From: Lepidodermella squamata
Lineage: Eukaryota > Gastrotricha
DNA: 64,000 bases
Assembly: GCA_047495785.1 (NCBI GenBank)
Contig: JBLDXI010000036.1
Coordinates: 1,240,001-1,304,000, forward strand
Direction of reading: 5' to 3'
Positions within the stretch are counted from its first letter, which is position 1. Each line of letters opens with the position of its first letter. Both the position numbers and the translations under genes were made by a program. The notes beneath the pieces are model-generated. The model ran no database searches. It was not told where the DNA came from and was given only the letters and a program-made list of their open reading frames with translations. Positions 43,069 to 54,839 of this stretch are shown here, piece after piece.

Positions 43069-45066
43069 ATGTTCATAGAAATGTTCGCAATTTTAATTAT
43101 TGCGCTATTAATATGTTTCGCATTATATCGAAAATTAATTGCGCATCGATGGCTGGCAAATGCCGGCATCCCAGGCCCACAGCCGCACTGGCTCTACGGC
43201 AATTTACGCGAGTTATGGTCGACCGATAAACGGCATGAGATTTTTCAAAAATGGGCTGCAAAATACGGACCCGTTTTTGGCTATTACGAAGGCGGCAATC
43301 CTGTTGTTGTGTTCAACCGACTTGAAGATGTTGAAGATATTTCAATTGCTAAATATGACACTTTTCAAGGCCATTACGTATCTGTTCTACAGGTAAATCC
43401 AAAATCAAATTTTTCAGATTGAAATTATCACAAGATTTTTTTTAATTTTTAAATTTCAAAAAATTTCAAAATTCTCAAATTTGAAGTGAATTTTACTAAT
43501 TGCTGTTTTCTTAAAATTTTTGCGATTTATTTTTAGAATTTCATGAGTGAATTGAAAATTCAAGTTTTAAAATAATTTTTTTTTTGAAATTTTCAGCCAG
43601 ACCAACAGACTGATATGGAAAGCAGTATATTTCGGCCGAATCTGTTCTTAGGAACGGGCAATTTTCGGCGGCTTCACCGGCGATGCGTGACCGAGCTATT
43701 CACCGTACCTCGCTTCAAATTGATTTTGCCGCTTTTCGACTCGGCTTTGCAACAATTGGTCGCAGTTCTGCGCTCAAAGGCTCAATCTGGAACCGAATTC
43801 GATATTCTCGACGTTTTCGAACGATTTTCTATGGTAAGAAAATTTAATTAAATATAAAATCATTTATTTGTGAAAAATTTGAAAAAAAAACTAAAAATTC
43901 TATTTTTTAATTTTTTGTTTCATTTTAAATGTAAAAATGTAAAAACAAAATTCAAATTTTAGAAAATATTAGAGAATTCGCATGATATTATTTAGAAATT
44001 TTAGAAAAATTAAAAAATATGTTTCTAAGTATTTTTCTAATTTTCCAAGGATGTAATGGGAACAGCTACAGCTAGCATCGAAATAGGCTGTTTGGCTAAA
44101 ATTAACGAGGACAGCAAACTCATCGATAATGTGCGATCAGTCATGCGTGAAAATGTCGAAATCAGCCGTGTCGAGAAATTTTTCATGATTTTCTACGACA
44201 TTCTTTATTGGCTAATTCCTTACTTCAAACGCTTCATCGAATTTCTTAACCGCGATTTTCACATCGTGAGCCGTCACAAAATTTGGGACATTTGCTACAA
44301 CGTCGTAAATCGAAGGCTGGACCAAGGCTTGGAGGAAAGATCCGACTGGCTAAATTGGCTACTTCAAGATTCGATCACGGAAAAAGAATTAACTAGAGAA
44401 GAAATTGCTGGAATTTGCATGCTATTTTTCGTCGCTGGATCCTCAACAACATCGGCTGGAATAACGTTCATAACGCATCTTCTAGCTCGAAATCCTCGAA
44501 TTCAGGCCAAAATTTACGAGGAAATTTCGAAAATTCCGAAAGCTGATTTTGTGGATAGGGTGACACAAAATACGTACCTGGAGTGGGTTTGCGAGGAAGC
44601 GATGCGAATTCACGCCGTCACGCATGGTTCATTGAACCGTATCGTTTTATCGCAAAATCTCGAGGTGAATGGCGTGAAAATTCCGAAAAATTGCCGTCAC
44701 GTTTTCATGGATACTTGGCGCGTTCATTTCGATGCGAAAATCTGGGGCCCAGTCGATCCGTTTCAATTCTACCCGGAACGGTTTAGCCCGGAATATTTGG
44801 CGGCTAACCCGCGGCCTTCGACGGCGTTTCTCGCCTTTGGCATCGGGCCAGGCATGTGTATCGGCAAGAAATTTGGCATTTTTGAGATGAAACTAGCGAT
44901 TGCGAGTGTTGTGAAGAATTTTGTTATTGTGAATGGGAGCCACGAGGTGATAGCTGTTAGATCTGTGCCGGTTTATCAGCCTTCTGATGGCTTGTTCGTG
45001 AAACTGATTCCACGGGGTACGACGGCTACTTTTAATGACAGTTCAGCAAACAGAAATGAGCAGTGA
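43069..45066 (+). CDS. Microsomal cytochrome P450 (clan 3-like)
   Basis: Three exons, 43069-43392, 43597-43833 and 44050-45066, give 1578 nt and 525 aa. An N-terminal membrane anchor (MFIEMFAILIIALLICF) is followed by the proline hinge IPGPQPHWLYGN. The I-helix motif reads AGSSTT (316-321), the K-helix has EEAMR (ExxR), then YPERFSPEYL, and the heme loop FGIGPGMCIGKKFG has the axial Cys457. This is a monooxygenase fold anchored in the ER. Clan 3 (CYP3/CYP13-like) is an inference from the N-terminal and heme-loop style. Two normally conserved residues differ: the I-helix acid (D/E) is Ser319, and the heme-propionate Arg of the FxxGxRxCxG loop is Gly455. Both could reduce or change catalysis. 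Confidence 0.88.
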
Positions 45067-45099
45067 AAATTTGTTAAATTTACAAAAAAATGCATACCA

Positions 45100-46100
45100 A
45101 AAATGATAATTATAAAAATCGGAAAATTTTTCAAAAAAATTCAGAATTTCAAAATTCAAATTTCAGCAATTTCAACAATTTACGACAAAGAATATTTTTC
45201 GGTTTTATTCTAAAGAAATTCTCAATTTTTTTTATGAAGAAATATGAAATAATATGCGAATATTTTTTCAAAATTTCAAAATTCAAAATTCGAAAAGAAT
45301 ACCAAAAATTTTGTAAAATTTCAGAAAAAACGGGCCTTCTCATATGTTTTAGCGGGCAAATTTTTACAGTTTTCAGTGCTGAATTCATTGGCAACGAATA
45401 ATTTTTTAACACTTTTTTCTCAATTTAAATTTTTTTATTCATCATTTTTGCTTTTCCCCGTAGTTTTCAAGATTTTTTTCTAGTTTATTGCTTAAATATT
45501 TATTCTTCCTAATTTAGCCTTTAAGATACCAGATACATTCGAGTTTTTCTGAACGTTTTGTTTCCAACTCTCAGGGAATTCTAACGATTAAAAGCTTGAA
45601 AGAGCATTTTGAAATTTGTGGGCTCAAAAATTGAAAATTTGTAATGAACGCTCAAAATGTTGAATTTCGAAACCTCCTGGTGAGAATAGCGGTCCCTTGG
45701 CAACCCGTTGCTATGTATTAGCGTCGTTTTTTCTTCGCTTTCCATCTCCATCTGATGAGTATAAAAGAGGCTAAATTAAGGAATTAAATCATGAAAATAT
45801 CTCAGAAATCGAATCATCAATCCTCTGAATCGCTGAATTATAAAATAAAATTAATATTTTTTTATTAAATTTTAAATTTTAAATTTTAATTTAAATTTAA
45901 TTTTTAAACTTTGTTTTTGCTGTCTCAACTATAATTCGAGACATCCTTTGCATTTTTTTTAATTTTCTGTATCATGTTTTATAATCGGCTTCAATTATGA
46001 AATAAACAATGAATGATTTATTCAAACAACAGCTTATTCATTGATACAAAAAAAGGGTTTTTGTTCATTAACGAGTTTTTCTCTCAGTTTCCTATTTCCC
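45100..46100. other. AT-rich intergenic region
   Basis: Lies between the converging 3' ends of the P450 and the GPCR. Very AT-rich, with runs of AAATTT type. No supported exon. Confidence 0.5.
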
Positions 46101-46104
46101 AGGT

Positions 46105-48506
46105 TCAGGCAGCACTCTTCGGCCATTTGCCCATCCAAACTGGGAAATAAATAACGGAAAACGCCGTAATCGAATAGACAATTTCACACGCCTCAAGCGC
46201 GACCAACTGGTCCATCCACGACGACATGATGACAATAATTAGCACGCCGGCGCACAGTATGGTGACGCATAGAATCGACACAATGCGATAGCACGCAACA
46301 TCGATTTGGTACTCGACCGATTTCGGCAGGGCCTTAACCTGGTACGCGTAGAAGGCGCTCAAAATCATGAAAATAACATTCAACCCGGTAAAAGCGCCGG
46401 CGACAGGTGCTAAAATCGACGAATAACATCGATGCGACACCAAAATGTAGTACTCGTCCAGGTCGAAATCGAACATAACCCCACTCCTCTCGGTTATAAT
46501 GTGGATTGGCTCGTAAAAATGGAGAAAAATCAGTACGGCAACACAGATTAGGAAGGTAACCCCGGTTAGGATGACCGTGTATTTCCCAACATCTTTCGAG
46601 GCCAGGGATTTAGCTAAGGACCTCCTCCTAGGCTGCGGAGCTGGGTCACTGCTTGTCGAAGCTCTGGAACCTCCCTGGACTGTCATGCTAGTTTGAAGGG
46701 CGGCTTTTGCAGCTGCAGCTTGTTTTTTGTCCGTAGGCACCACAGTGGTATGGGCCAGGCCGTAGTAGATGTGGCCAGGCAGCGTGAAAGACCTAGCGCA
46801 GATCGCAGCGTTGATGATTGAGAACCCTAGAACTGGCATAATGGCTAACCACGGGCAAACCATGTCGTTATCTGCGAAAGCTTCGATTACAACCCCTGAA
46901 TCTAGGATTAAACAACCGATAGCGATTAGCCCAGATCCGATAAGGTCGAAGTAAGGATTCGGCCCGATTTTCATTGTTAGAAGGCTGAAACCGACCTTGG
47001 CGAGACAAATCAGTTTCCCAAGCATTAGGAACAGAGAAATAGCTGAAATCACTGATTTGTTGCTTAGGGGCAAATCGGCGCTGTATAACGCAATGTTCGA
47101 TAGATCTTTAGGCGGCAGGCCGGATTTCGTGAAGAAAACCGGAGGTTTCGGGTTCTTCTTATAAGGGCCAATCGCGAAGTTTTCAATGTTCAAATCAGCT
47201 GTTGTAGCGTTCAATTTATAGATATTGTAGATATGCTGAAAATCTCCGTTTAGGAACTGAGATACAGACTGGTTCTCCGAATCGACCTCTAACCGAATCG
47301 ACCTCTAACCTCCAACCGGCCCGATCTAACACTGATGAAGTCCAACTCGGCGGCAGCTTTGTACAGCAACGGCTCGGCAATGTCAGTGATATCTGCATAG
47401 TCTTTCAAAGTTTTGTTGTAGCCGAGTTTCAGGTATGTCTCAGTTTTGTTCAGGGTGAGAAGAGATGCGGTCATGATGTCGTGGCATGCGTATCGATTGA
47501 AGAAACCGCCCAGGGCCATGAATCGAGGCCCGAGGGTAGCGACTAATTTCCTATCAACATCCTGAGCTGAGTAGCCTAGACTTCCCGGCCCGTCGTAGTC
47601 GCCGAACAACCGAGTCACGCCGACCCAGAATGTTATCTTCATCTGCTCGAAAACCATCTCAGGCCTCGAGCATTCCCTGGGGAATGGGAGGAGCCTAGGG
47701 TCGAGAGGGACGTAGCAGCTAACGCTGAATAGGAACATGTAACTCGGTGCGGTCATGCCGAGGAGATAGGCCTGGCATAGAACCCTAAGGCAGAATCCGA
47801 ACGGGTTCGAAGGGAAGGCTACGACAAAGATCCGCGCGTCACTCGCCTTCATCTCATACGCGAAATCTGGCTTAGTGAAATCGACGTCTGTTATCAAAAT
47901 CGGCACCTGAATTCCGTTGCTGGTGAAGGTCGATGCGATTTGTTTAGCCATGGCGTAGTCCACAGCGGCGGTTGAAGTTATAATGCCAACCTGTTGCCAT
48001 TTGCCGATGCTTTTGATGAAACGCAGATACGCGAAAATCGTATTCTCAACGGGCAGCTGCGGGCGTTGTAGCGCGATATGCCGTTCCCGGGGTACTGTTA
48101 GCGTTATCGAGGAACATCCCAGGGTGTAAGCCAGTGATTTGTAGGCCCTAACGATAGGCGAGTAGTATTGGCAGTTCGTAGGCGAGCCGAGTATAACAGG
48201 CGCTAGTACAGCATCAGATTGGTTGGATCGGAAATTTTCGACAAATGTGACGTAGTTTTTAGGGACTACCTCGCTGGTCCCGCCTTCGTCTAGCTCAGCG
48301 ATTTCCAGATCGTAGTCTGGCAGTAAGTCGGTGCGTTTGTTCACCTCTTCGATAGCCATTTTGTACACAGCCTGGCAGACTGGGCTCAGATTTGACGGCA
48401 CGCTTTTCCCTAGAAATGCGATGAGAGTCATTTTCGTTTTTGTTGCGTTCTGCGCAAAGGTGAGGCCTGCAAAGCTCAGTAGCAAAAACTCACGAAAATT
48501 CAACAT
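46105..48506 (-). CDS. GABA-B-like class C GPCR, single exon, interrupted by a frameshift
   Basis: Two long frames form one receptor. The N-terminal frame (48506 to 47289) has a signal peptide (MLNFREFLLLSFAGLTFA) and a periplasmic-binding/ANF-receptor-like ligand domain (LGCSSITLTVPRERH, WQQVGIITSTAAVDYA). The second frame (from about 47290 to 46105) supplies the linker and seven hydrophobic helices (for example YFDLIGSGLIAIGCLI, FLICVAVLIFLHFY, ALEACEIVYSITAFSVIYF) with a very short tail. The join is broken at 47289-47311 by about 23 bp of nested tandem duplication (GGTTAGAGGTCGATTC twice), putting a stop after GRFG. Without it the frames meet in ...SGR-LEVDSENQS. No introns, unlike most neighbours. 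Likely a metabotropic receptor; recent null allele, pseudogene or sequence error cannot be told apart. Confidence 0.8.
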
Positions 48507-48539
48507 CTTTACGTTAATTTCTAGGTAAAAAATATGAAT

Positions 48540-49500
48540 GGGCAGATTTTTGAGTGCGCATTTTCCGAAATTTTATTAGCTGAAATTTCACACTTCAGCG
48601 GATGTTTTTCTGAATTGCAGACCACAATAAACAGCAACGCATATTTCCTGAACCTAAATGAGTGTTTCGACTTGATAAATTTGTCGAGTTTTCAGGCAGA
48701 AAGGCATCATTTTCTTTAGGAGTTGAGATGAAATTAGGCGATAGGGACAGTTTCTGAAGAAGTGATACGTGCAATTTAATTTCTTCCTGATGTCTCGGGG
48801 TGTTGTTTTTGTTGAACAGGAAATTAAACGGGGCACTCCCTTGGCTTGATGCTGTTAATAGCATGTCGTTGGCTGTGAGGATATTAGAAAATCACAGCCG
48901 CCCGCACGTGATAACAATTTTGTTGTCCTAATTACAACATTTCGCCGAGTGAGGACAATTTTTTTGATTTGCGATACACTGAGAGACATTTCAGTGCGAT
49001 GCTTTTGCGTAACAGAAATGTATGTGTTTGGAAAATTATCAGAAAATTGGTTTATATAATTTGAAGGCTAAATTTGAAGCTGCGCATTGTATCACTGACT
49101 TGTTTGAAGTTTTAAGGCGTTCGAATTAAATGTTAATTTTTGGTTGCTTTCTTTGTTATTTCAGGGGCATTTTCAGTCATAGTCCGGCTGAAACATGATA
49201 TCTCAGTAATGAATTAACTGGATAACAAACCCACTTTTGCCCACTTTTGTTGTACATGTTTCTGAATTCATACTCTATCTACTATGATTGGGGGCATATT
49301 TTCCTGCAGGTAGCTTGCTTATGGGATGCCGGATGCCCTAATCTCTCTCGTTCTCACATCGCTGTTACTTTCTCTCTGAAATTGGCTGAGATGAGCTCAA
49401 GTCGAAGAACAAACCAGCTCGAATCAGTGAAGGAAACATGAAGTATCTCCCACCACCTTTTCACGCTTTTATTTAAGAGGAATATAGATCGATATGAAAT
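48540..49500. other. Intergenic, no gene seen
   Basis: The GPCR upstream region and the sequence up to the small-secreted-protein copy. Several short open frames exist but none has support. Around 49441-49500, TCCCACCACCTT and TATAGATCGATAT repeat sequence found downstream of the two related genes at 52985 and 54232. Confidence 0.45.
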
Positions 49501-49517
49501 CAATTTTGATATCTTTT

Positions 49518-49897
49518 TCAACGGTTATACACCTTGAGCGGCTTTGAGGCTACGTGGACGTAAATGAAGGTATTTTGCGGCAGCGCTGTCTTCGCGCGGG
49601 GGCAGGGTTGGAAATAGCGGCACGTTTTGCCAACATATTGAATGGCGGCACAACTGCTGGCAGAACAGCTCGAGAGGCAAAATTTGATCGATGACTGTTG
49701 GGCTTCTTTCACCGGCTTTTCCTGGCATGCGATGCTGCTCCGCTCGTAGCTCGTAGCCAATACAATTCGATGCCCATTCCACTGCGAGCAAACAAAAATA
49801 ATTCAAGAATTGTTGTAGTAGGCATTACAACTCGAGACTGTGTAGCATGTATAGCAGCGAAGCAGGATATGACTGCGATCAGGAAAATGCTAATGGG
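49518..49897 (-). pseudogene. Small cysteine-rich secreted protein, copy 1, damaged
   Basis: The second-exon frame (ACQEKPVKEAQ ... CRYFQPCPRAKT) aligns with copy 3 (TCQEKPIKEVR ... CRHYPACTRTKT) and more loosely with copy 2. The first exon (IFLIAVISCFAAIHA) is recognisable at about 49835-49897, but the ATG has been lost and the donor GTAAGT of copy 2 reads CAGTCT. Probably dead, although an upstream rescue start cannot be excluded. Confidence 0.65.
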
Positions 49898-50404
49898 CTG
49901 TTAGCGTTACGAGCACTGAAAACGGGTTCGCGAACGATCTCAGCTGTCGCGATCTCGGACTGAGGCGACCATCATCGCCAACATAGGAAAATTGAATAAC
50001 AAGTCTAGCCGATTGGTAAATAAGCACCCTCAACTGATGGGCCCCAAGTAGCGGCGGTATTCAACATGTAAACGGTGAGCTGAATTTTTCGCAAAAATTC
50101 TGATATAAGAGGTTTATTATACATATTTATCTGTGATCTTCAATTACATTTTTGGATTGCAAGGTAATTGAAAAATGATATGAAGATAGCGAATGAACTT
50201 CGATCAATAGAACTGAAGTTAGTCGGAAGGTTTGGCTCTGTCAGCCAGAAACTACTCGTATTGAAATCATGGTTATCAGATTTGATATTAGGTTTTCATG
50301 AGATGTTGGATGATGAAGTTTGTTATCAACGTAAAACTTGAATTTAGCTTCTCGATCATCGATATCAACGTAAACTTTGGACAGGTTTCTCGCCAGTTGT
50401 TTAT

Positions 50405-52335
50405 TCAAATCAAATTCGTCCATCGATCACGAAGCGTGTCATACATAGGATCAACAGGGAAGTCATCAAAAGCACATTCATCCCGTTTTTCATACAGCGA
50501 CATAAACCGCCGACCCGGTACAAGGCTCATGCGAGCAGGCGAAATGCCAAAACCACTAAAGCTGAACACCAGCCGTTGCATTTTCGTTAGAAACAGCCAA
50601 TCAACGTAGGTCTTCGCTCCATTCTGCCAGTTTCCATCTTGATTTTCACCTGAAATCATTGAAATTTTGTCGATATGACTCGGCTCCATATTCACCCTGA
50701 GTAGCTTCACGACTTTAAAATCGCTGTTCAAAAATACCGAAGTAAAATTTGATTGAAATGCAGACCAAGCGTTGTTATCGTCGGTCGTAACGAAAACAGT
50801 GTATTTTGTCGTTTGATTGACAGCATCCGAGTCGATTAGCCGCTTAGTTTCGTCGACAAAGCACTTGACGTAGTTGGGCTTGAACACATTGAAGCCGTCA
50901 ACAGCTACGAATTAGAGAAAAACATTTGAAAACACAAAACATTTGAAAGAGCTCGAACTCGAGGTTTCAAAAGTAGTTGGGTCAGATTCCAATACTAAGA
51001 CCTATAAATTACCTTTTAGATAAATAGCCTTTTGTTAAGGTAAACATTGGTTGCTATGGAAGCTTTCTGTTGCCACGCAAAGGTCTAAGGTGAAGCCGTG
51101 AAAAGTTCTCAAGTTACGGAGCAAAAAAGAAAGCTAGGATCTGAGATCTAACGATTCAAATACCAGCTATTGGAACACTATGGCTAATAGGTTAGCCTTT
51201 CCTAAAAGATCCTGTTTGACAGGTCAAAGCGGTAAGAGATTTGTTTTCAAGGTACTGTTGATAAGGTCAACAAAACTTACTATAAACACGAATTTGAACG
51301 CCAATTTTCTGTGAATTCTTCCAGAATTCGTGGCCAATCGATCTTGAGATGACATTGTCGAACAGCCGTTGAAGCTTTTGCTTAGGTCTCGAGAACAGCA
51401 CACGCAAAGCCGCAGCTATTGTCGCTCGATGGTCAATATCACCATATTTGAAAATACTCGGCATAACAGTCATCAATCGATCCATAAAATATTTGTTATG
51501 AAACAACGCGTCTAGGCCGATGTATCGATTTAGCATGACATTCAAGTTAGGAACATCGTGAAGAGCTGGATAGAAATCTGGCTCTTCAATAGTTTCGATC
51601 AAAGGTTCAGACGGAACTTCATCACTGTGCAGCAGCCATTCTGAAGCAGCTTGTTCCGCTTGACTGATTTCCGCCGGAAAATCGAACCCTGGGTACAGAT
51701 TTTTATTCACGTTGAAGAATTTTGAAATATCACCAGGCCCAGGCCAATCGAAGCGGAAAATTCGGTTGGTAGCTACGGCCAGGTAAAACCCGAAAACGGT
51801 CCCGCGAAGCCGGTCGCCCAAGCCGTAACAGCTGACCGATTTGATTTTGCAGTCTTTTGGAGGGTTTTTCCGGTAGACAAAGAACAACTCGTCGTAGCAG
51901 GTGAGATTTTTCGGGAAGTTGCAAGTCGATGTGACAAAGCGTGGTCGGAATCGGGTCAGCTTGGCATAGGAAGCAAATTTTGCAAAGTAATTTGTTTGAA
52001 GCTCGGATACGACTTCCTCGACGCGCCGATTCAATTCTGGATCTATGGCGTGTTCTTCGTAATTTTCAAACTGGGGCCTTTCATCGAAGCTCGTTATAAC
52101 GTCTTCGTCAGAAATATTAAAACTCTGAAAAATGTTCTGCTGAAAATTTCTCGCAAAATGAAAAATAATCTGAAATACTTACAACGGATTGAGAATCTTT
52201 TCCTGCTTGAGAATTGAAATACTTGAGGTCTTCGGGAGCTTTCCATTTCCACAGTGTTAAAATAAGAAAGACACATACGAGGGATAGGGCTAACTTGGCG
52301 GCATTAACCCAGCATTTAGGTCTAAACCTAGTCAT
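50405..52335 (-). CDS. Golgi fucosyltransferase-like enzyme
   Basis: Three exons, 52183-52335, 51281-52124 and 50405-50904, total 1497 nt and encode 498 aa, with AATAAA directly after the stop. Residues 13-30 form a type II anchor (LALSLVCVFLILTLW). The catalytic part shows CYGLGDRLRGTVFGFYLA, the nucleotide-sugar-region motif IGVQIRVY, and FSFSGFGISPARMSLVPGR. This combination resembles GDP-fucose-dependent enzymes of the GT37/GT23 (xyloglucan-, NodZ- and FUT8-like) superfamily. Assignment to a specific linkage is not possible by eye. The second splice junction cuts directly after the IGVQIR motif. Probably fucosylates secreted glycans in the Golgi. Confidence 0.75.
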
Positions 52336-52399
52336 AATTTCATGCGTAAATTTATATCCATCAAAAACATTATTTTAATCATTGAATGAGCACGCGTTT

Positions 52400-53060
52400 T
52401 AATCAATTTTTTCCACGCTCAAGTTGTTGTGAAAGCAGTTTGTTACACATTTTTCCATTGAATAATTTAGCTGGGATAATTCAGTGATTTTTGTTTACGC
52501 TGATCGATCAATATTATTGATTGGTTAGCTGTTCATCTGATCACATCTTAATCTGGTCATATCTTAATCTGCTGTTGAAGATGCTGGGATGAGCACATGG
52601 TGCGATCGTCAATCCTGAACATTCCAAGGATCCCAAATTGCTAAATTTTTAAATTTTATCTGATTCTTGTGGGTTTCTGGGTTTTCTTGCAACGACTTCT
52701 CGAGTTGGAGCTGCGTTACCCCCGATACCTAGGCGCTTGGTAAATAAGCACCCAACGCTGCTCGAATTGACCTGGGTTAGATTCATTCGAAGATGGGCTA
52801 AGATGATGAATTGTTTTCAGAGCCATTTCAGCGATTAGCGATCGGATAGGCAGCAGCCTAGGTACGTGTAACTTTTTCAATGTTTTCAGGGCCTTGAAAT
52901 GTTGTTGAAATTTCCGACACCTAATACTTGAAGTACCAAACGCCGAAACTAAAAATAATAATCCACCATCGAGGCGTATTTCCCACCACCTTGAAACATT
53001 TTTTGAGAATAATATAGATCGACATAATGGGATATCATTTTATGTGTTATTCTTTTCGCA
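52400..53060. other. Intergenic, no gene seen
   Basis: Upstream of the fucosyltransferase and downstream of small secreted protein copy 2. Around 52980-53045 it contains the TTTCCCACCACCTTGAAACA and ATAGATCGA-AT blocks shared with the other two copies, probably conserved 3' flank. Confidence 0.5.
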
Positions 53061-53065
53061 GTTGT

Positions 53066-53421
53066 TTACGAGCTCTTTTTGTTCTTGCTTTGCTGTGGCT
53101 TCAATGCGAACAGGTGGGTACCGCTTGGGACAGGAATCTGCGTGGCGGTGCAGGCATTATAAAGGCGGCACGAGTTTGCCGGCCCAACTTCGAAGGCGGA
53201 ACAGTTGCCAGTACAGCTTTTGAGACATGTATAAAATCGAGGCCTATTGACAACTTTTGGAGTTTCCTCGCATGTTTTCAACTTTCGCGCGAAATCACTC
53301 AAATTTCCTGCGTGGTAACGTCAGAAATAATGAAGAGCAGGCAAGAAATTCAAGACTTACTAGCATGTACAGCAACGAAGCAGGCTAGAACTAAGATCAG
53401 AGCAAGACCTAAGGCTTTCAT
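53066..53421 (-). CDS. Small cysteine-rich secreted protein, copy 2 (intact)
   Basis: Two exons, 53361-53421 and 53066-53307, total 303 nt and encode 100 aa. Signal peptide MKALGLALILVLACFVAVHA, then a mature domain with six cysteines: TC, then FYTCLKSCTGNCSAF, then SCRLYNAC. A Lys/Ser-rich tail follows (KPQQSKNKKSS). The two flanking copies share the order C...C-x3-C-x3/4-C...C-x5/6-C. I do not recognise the fold. Secreted; function unknown. The only member of the trio with start codon, splice sites and frame all intact. Confidence 0.75.
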
Positions 53422-53924
53422 AGTAAGTAAGATACTCGAAGTGGAAGTTAAAATTAAGAATTATGAAATGAGCTGGTAGCGCTATGGGCCCTGAAAACGG
53501 GTGCGCAAATGTTAACAGCTGTCGCGAACCTACGGCGAATACTTTACGGCGGATATTAGAGGTTGGTTTTTTTTCATGTTGGCAAGCTAAAATGAATGCT
53601 GCAAGCGCGAAAGAAGTTGCCTTCCGTGTGGATTCACGACAGCCGTAGCGCTACCAGCTCACTTCACCATATTTTATTTGAAATTTGATATCAATATCTT
53701 ACTGGACTGCAGGCTCCAACTGTTTCTACGATAGCCGATACCATTTGATGAATGCTTTCGATGCGCGAAAATCTGGATTCAGTGGCTAGTGGCTACCAAA
53801 CTTTCAAATTTCATTCTAGAGTCTCTTTCACGACTTCTGAAAATGCTAGAGAAGAGCCCAAGCGCTCCAAAGCACCAAAGACAGCTCCGGTGCTTGTTTT
53901 CATTTTAATGACTTACATCTCTTT

Positions 53925-54000
53925 GCCTGCCTTCGCCCTCTTCAAAACCGGAAACGGTAATGACGCTTAGTCATGGAGAGGCTAAAAAAATAAAACTATT
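53925..54000 (+). mobile_element. 5'-truncated LINE 3' end
   Basis: CCTTCGCCCTCTTCAAAACC and GGAAACGGTA, then an AGTC--GAGAGG-TAAA tail ending in ATTATTATT, match the 3' end of the LINE at 60775-60862. The short ATT tail is typical of this LINE type. Only the last 75-80 bp are recognisable. Confidence 0.75.
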
Positions 54001-54378
54001 ATTATTACATCGAAAATGGGTTTCAGATTTGGAATGAGCGCGAAAAACTGCATTAGACCATGCAATGAACTCGAATTTGAACAAAATGTCGTAAGCTAAG
54101 GTTTTCACTTGTCGCGGCTCATTTTAATAATTCTACGAATTTCATGCGAAGAATTATCGCGCTCCATCTCCCGCAAAAAAGCTTATTACAGGCCTCGCTA
54201 AATTTGGGGATTAGTTCGAAGATGACGTATTTCCCACCACCTTGAAACACTTTTATTTGAGAATAAAATAGATCGATATATTATAGACAATAGGATTTTA
54301 TTATGTTTAATATTCAATGCGAACTTTCACCATTTAGTTTAATGTTAATATTTCACAGTTGCCCGCGTCTTGGATTTG

Positions 54379-54700
54379 TTATACCTTCACGAAAAGGTCG
54401 GTAAATATTTGAACATTGGTCTTGGTGCGGGTGCAGGCTGGATAATGGCGACAGACTCCTTTAAGATCCACGTGGAAGGCGGCGCAACCAGCATTACAGC
54501 TTTGGGAACATGGTAAAAACGACATCCCTCTAACCTCTTTGATAGGCTTCTCCTGACACGTGTAGATGCTCCGCTGGTAATTAGGGAACGCTGAATGGGA
54601 AAAAATCCGACAATGTTAACAAGTGTTATAACTCGAGACTTACCTCGCACAGCAGCGAAAAGATTAGAATTACGATCAGAGAAATAGCTAGGGTCTGCAT
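54379..54700 (-). pseudogene. Small cysteine-rich secreted protein, copy 3, frameshifted signal peptide
   Basis: The mature-domain frame is open (YQRSIYTCQEKPIKEV ... CRHYPACTRTKT ... LFVKV-stop at 54379) and close to copy 1. The first exon starts MQTLAISLIVILIF, but relative to copy 2 one base is missing near its end. The donor therefore joins the signal peptide to the wrong frame. With that base the exons would match copy 2 in phase. Either a recent pseudogene or a sequence error. Confidence 0.6.
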
Positions 54701-54839
54701 AGTTCGGCATAGTTACCCCACAGTTCGGCAGGCCAGAGTGAGAAAAACCCAAAAAATCACAGGGGGTGCCCTTTGGTTTTTCATAAAATTGTGGCCCGAA
54801 GATAGTTCGAGGATTTTACTTCGCGCACTCGAAGCATGG

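Noticed and set aside
47289-47330. Very small intron to explain the GPCR frame change
   Set aside because: The only GT...AG pairs are 14-21 bp apart, far shorter than any intron in the window, and do not restore the conserved linker frame.
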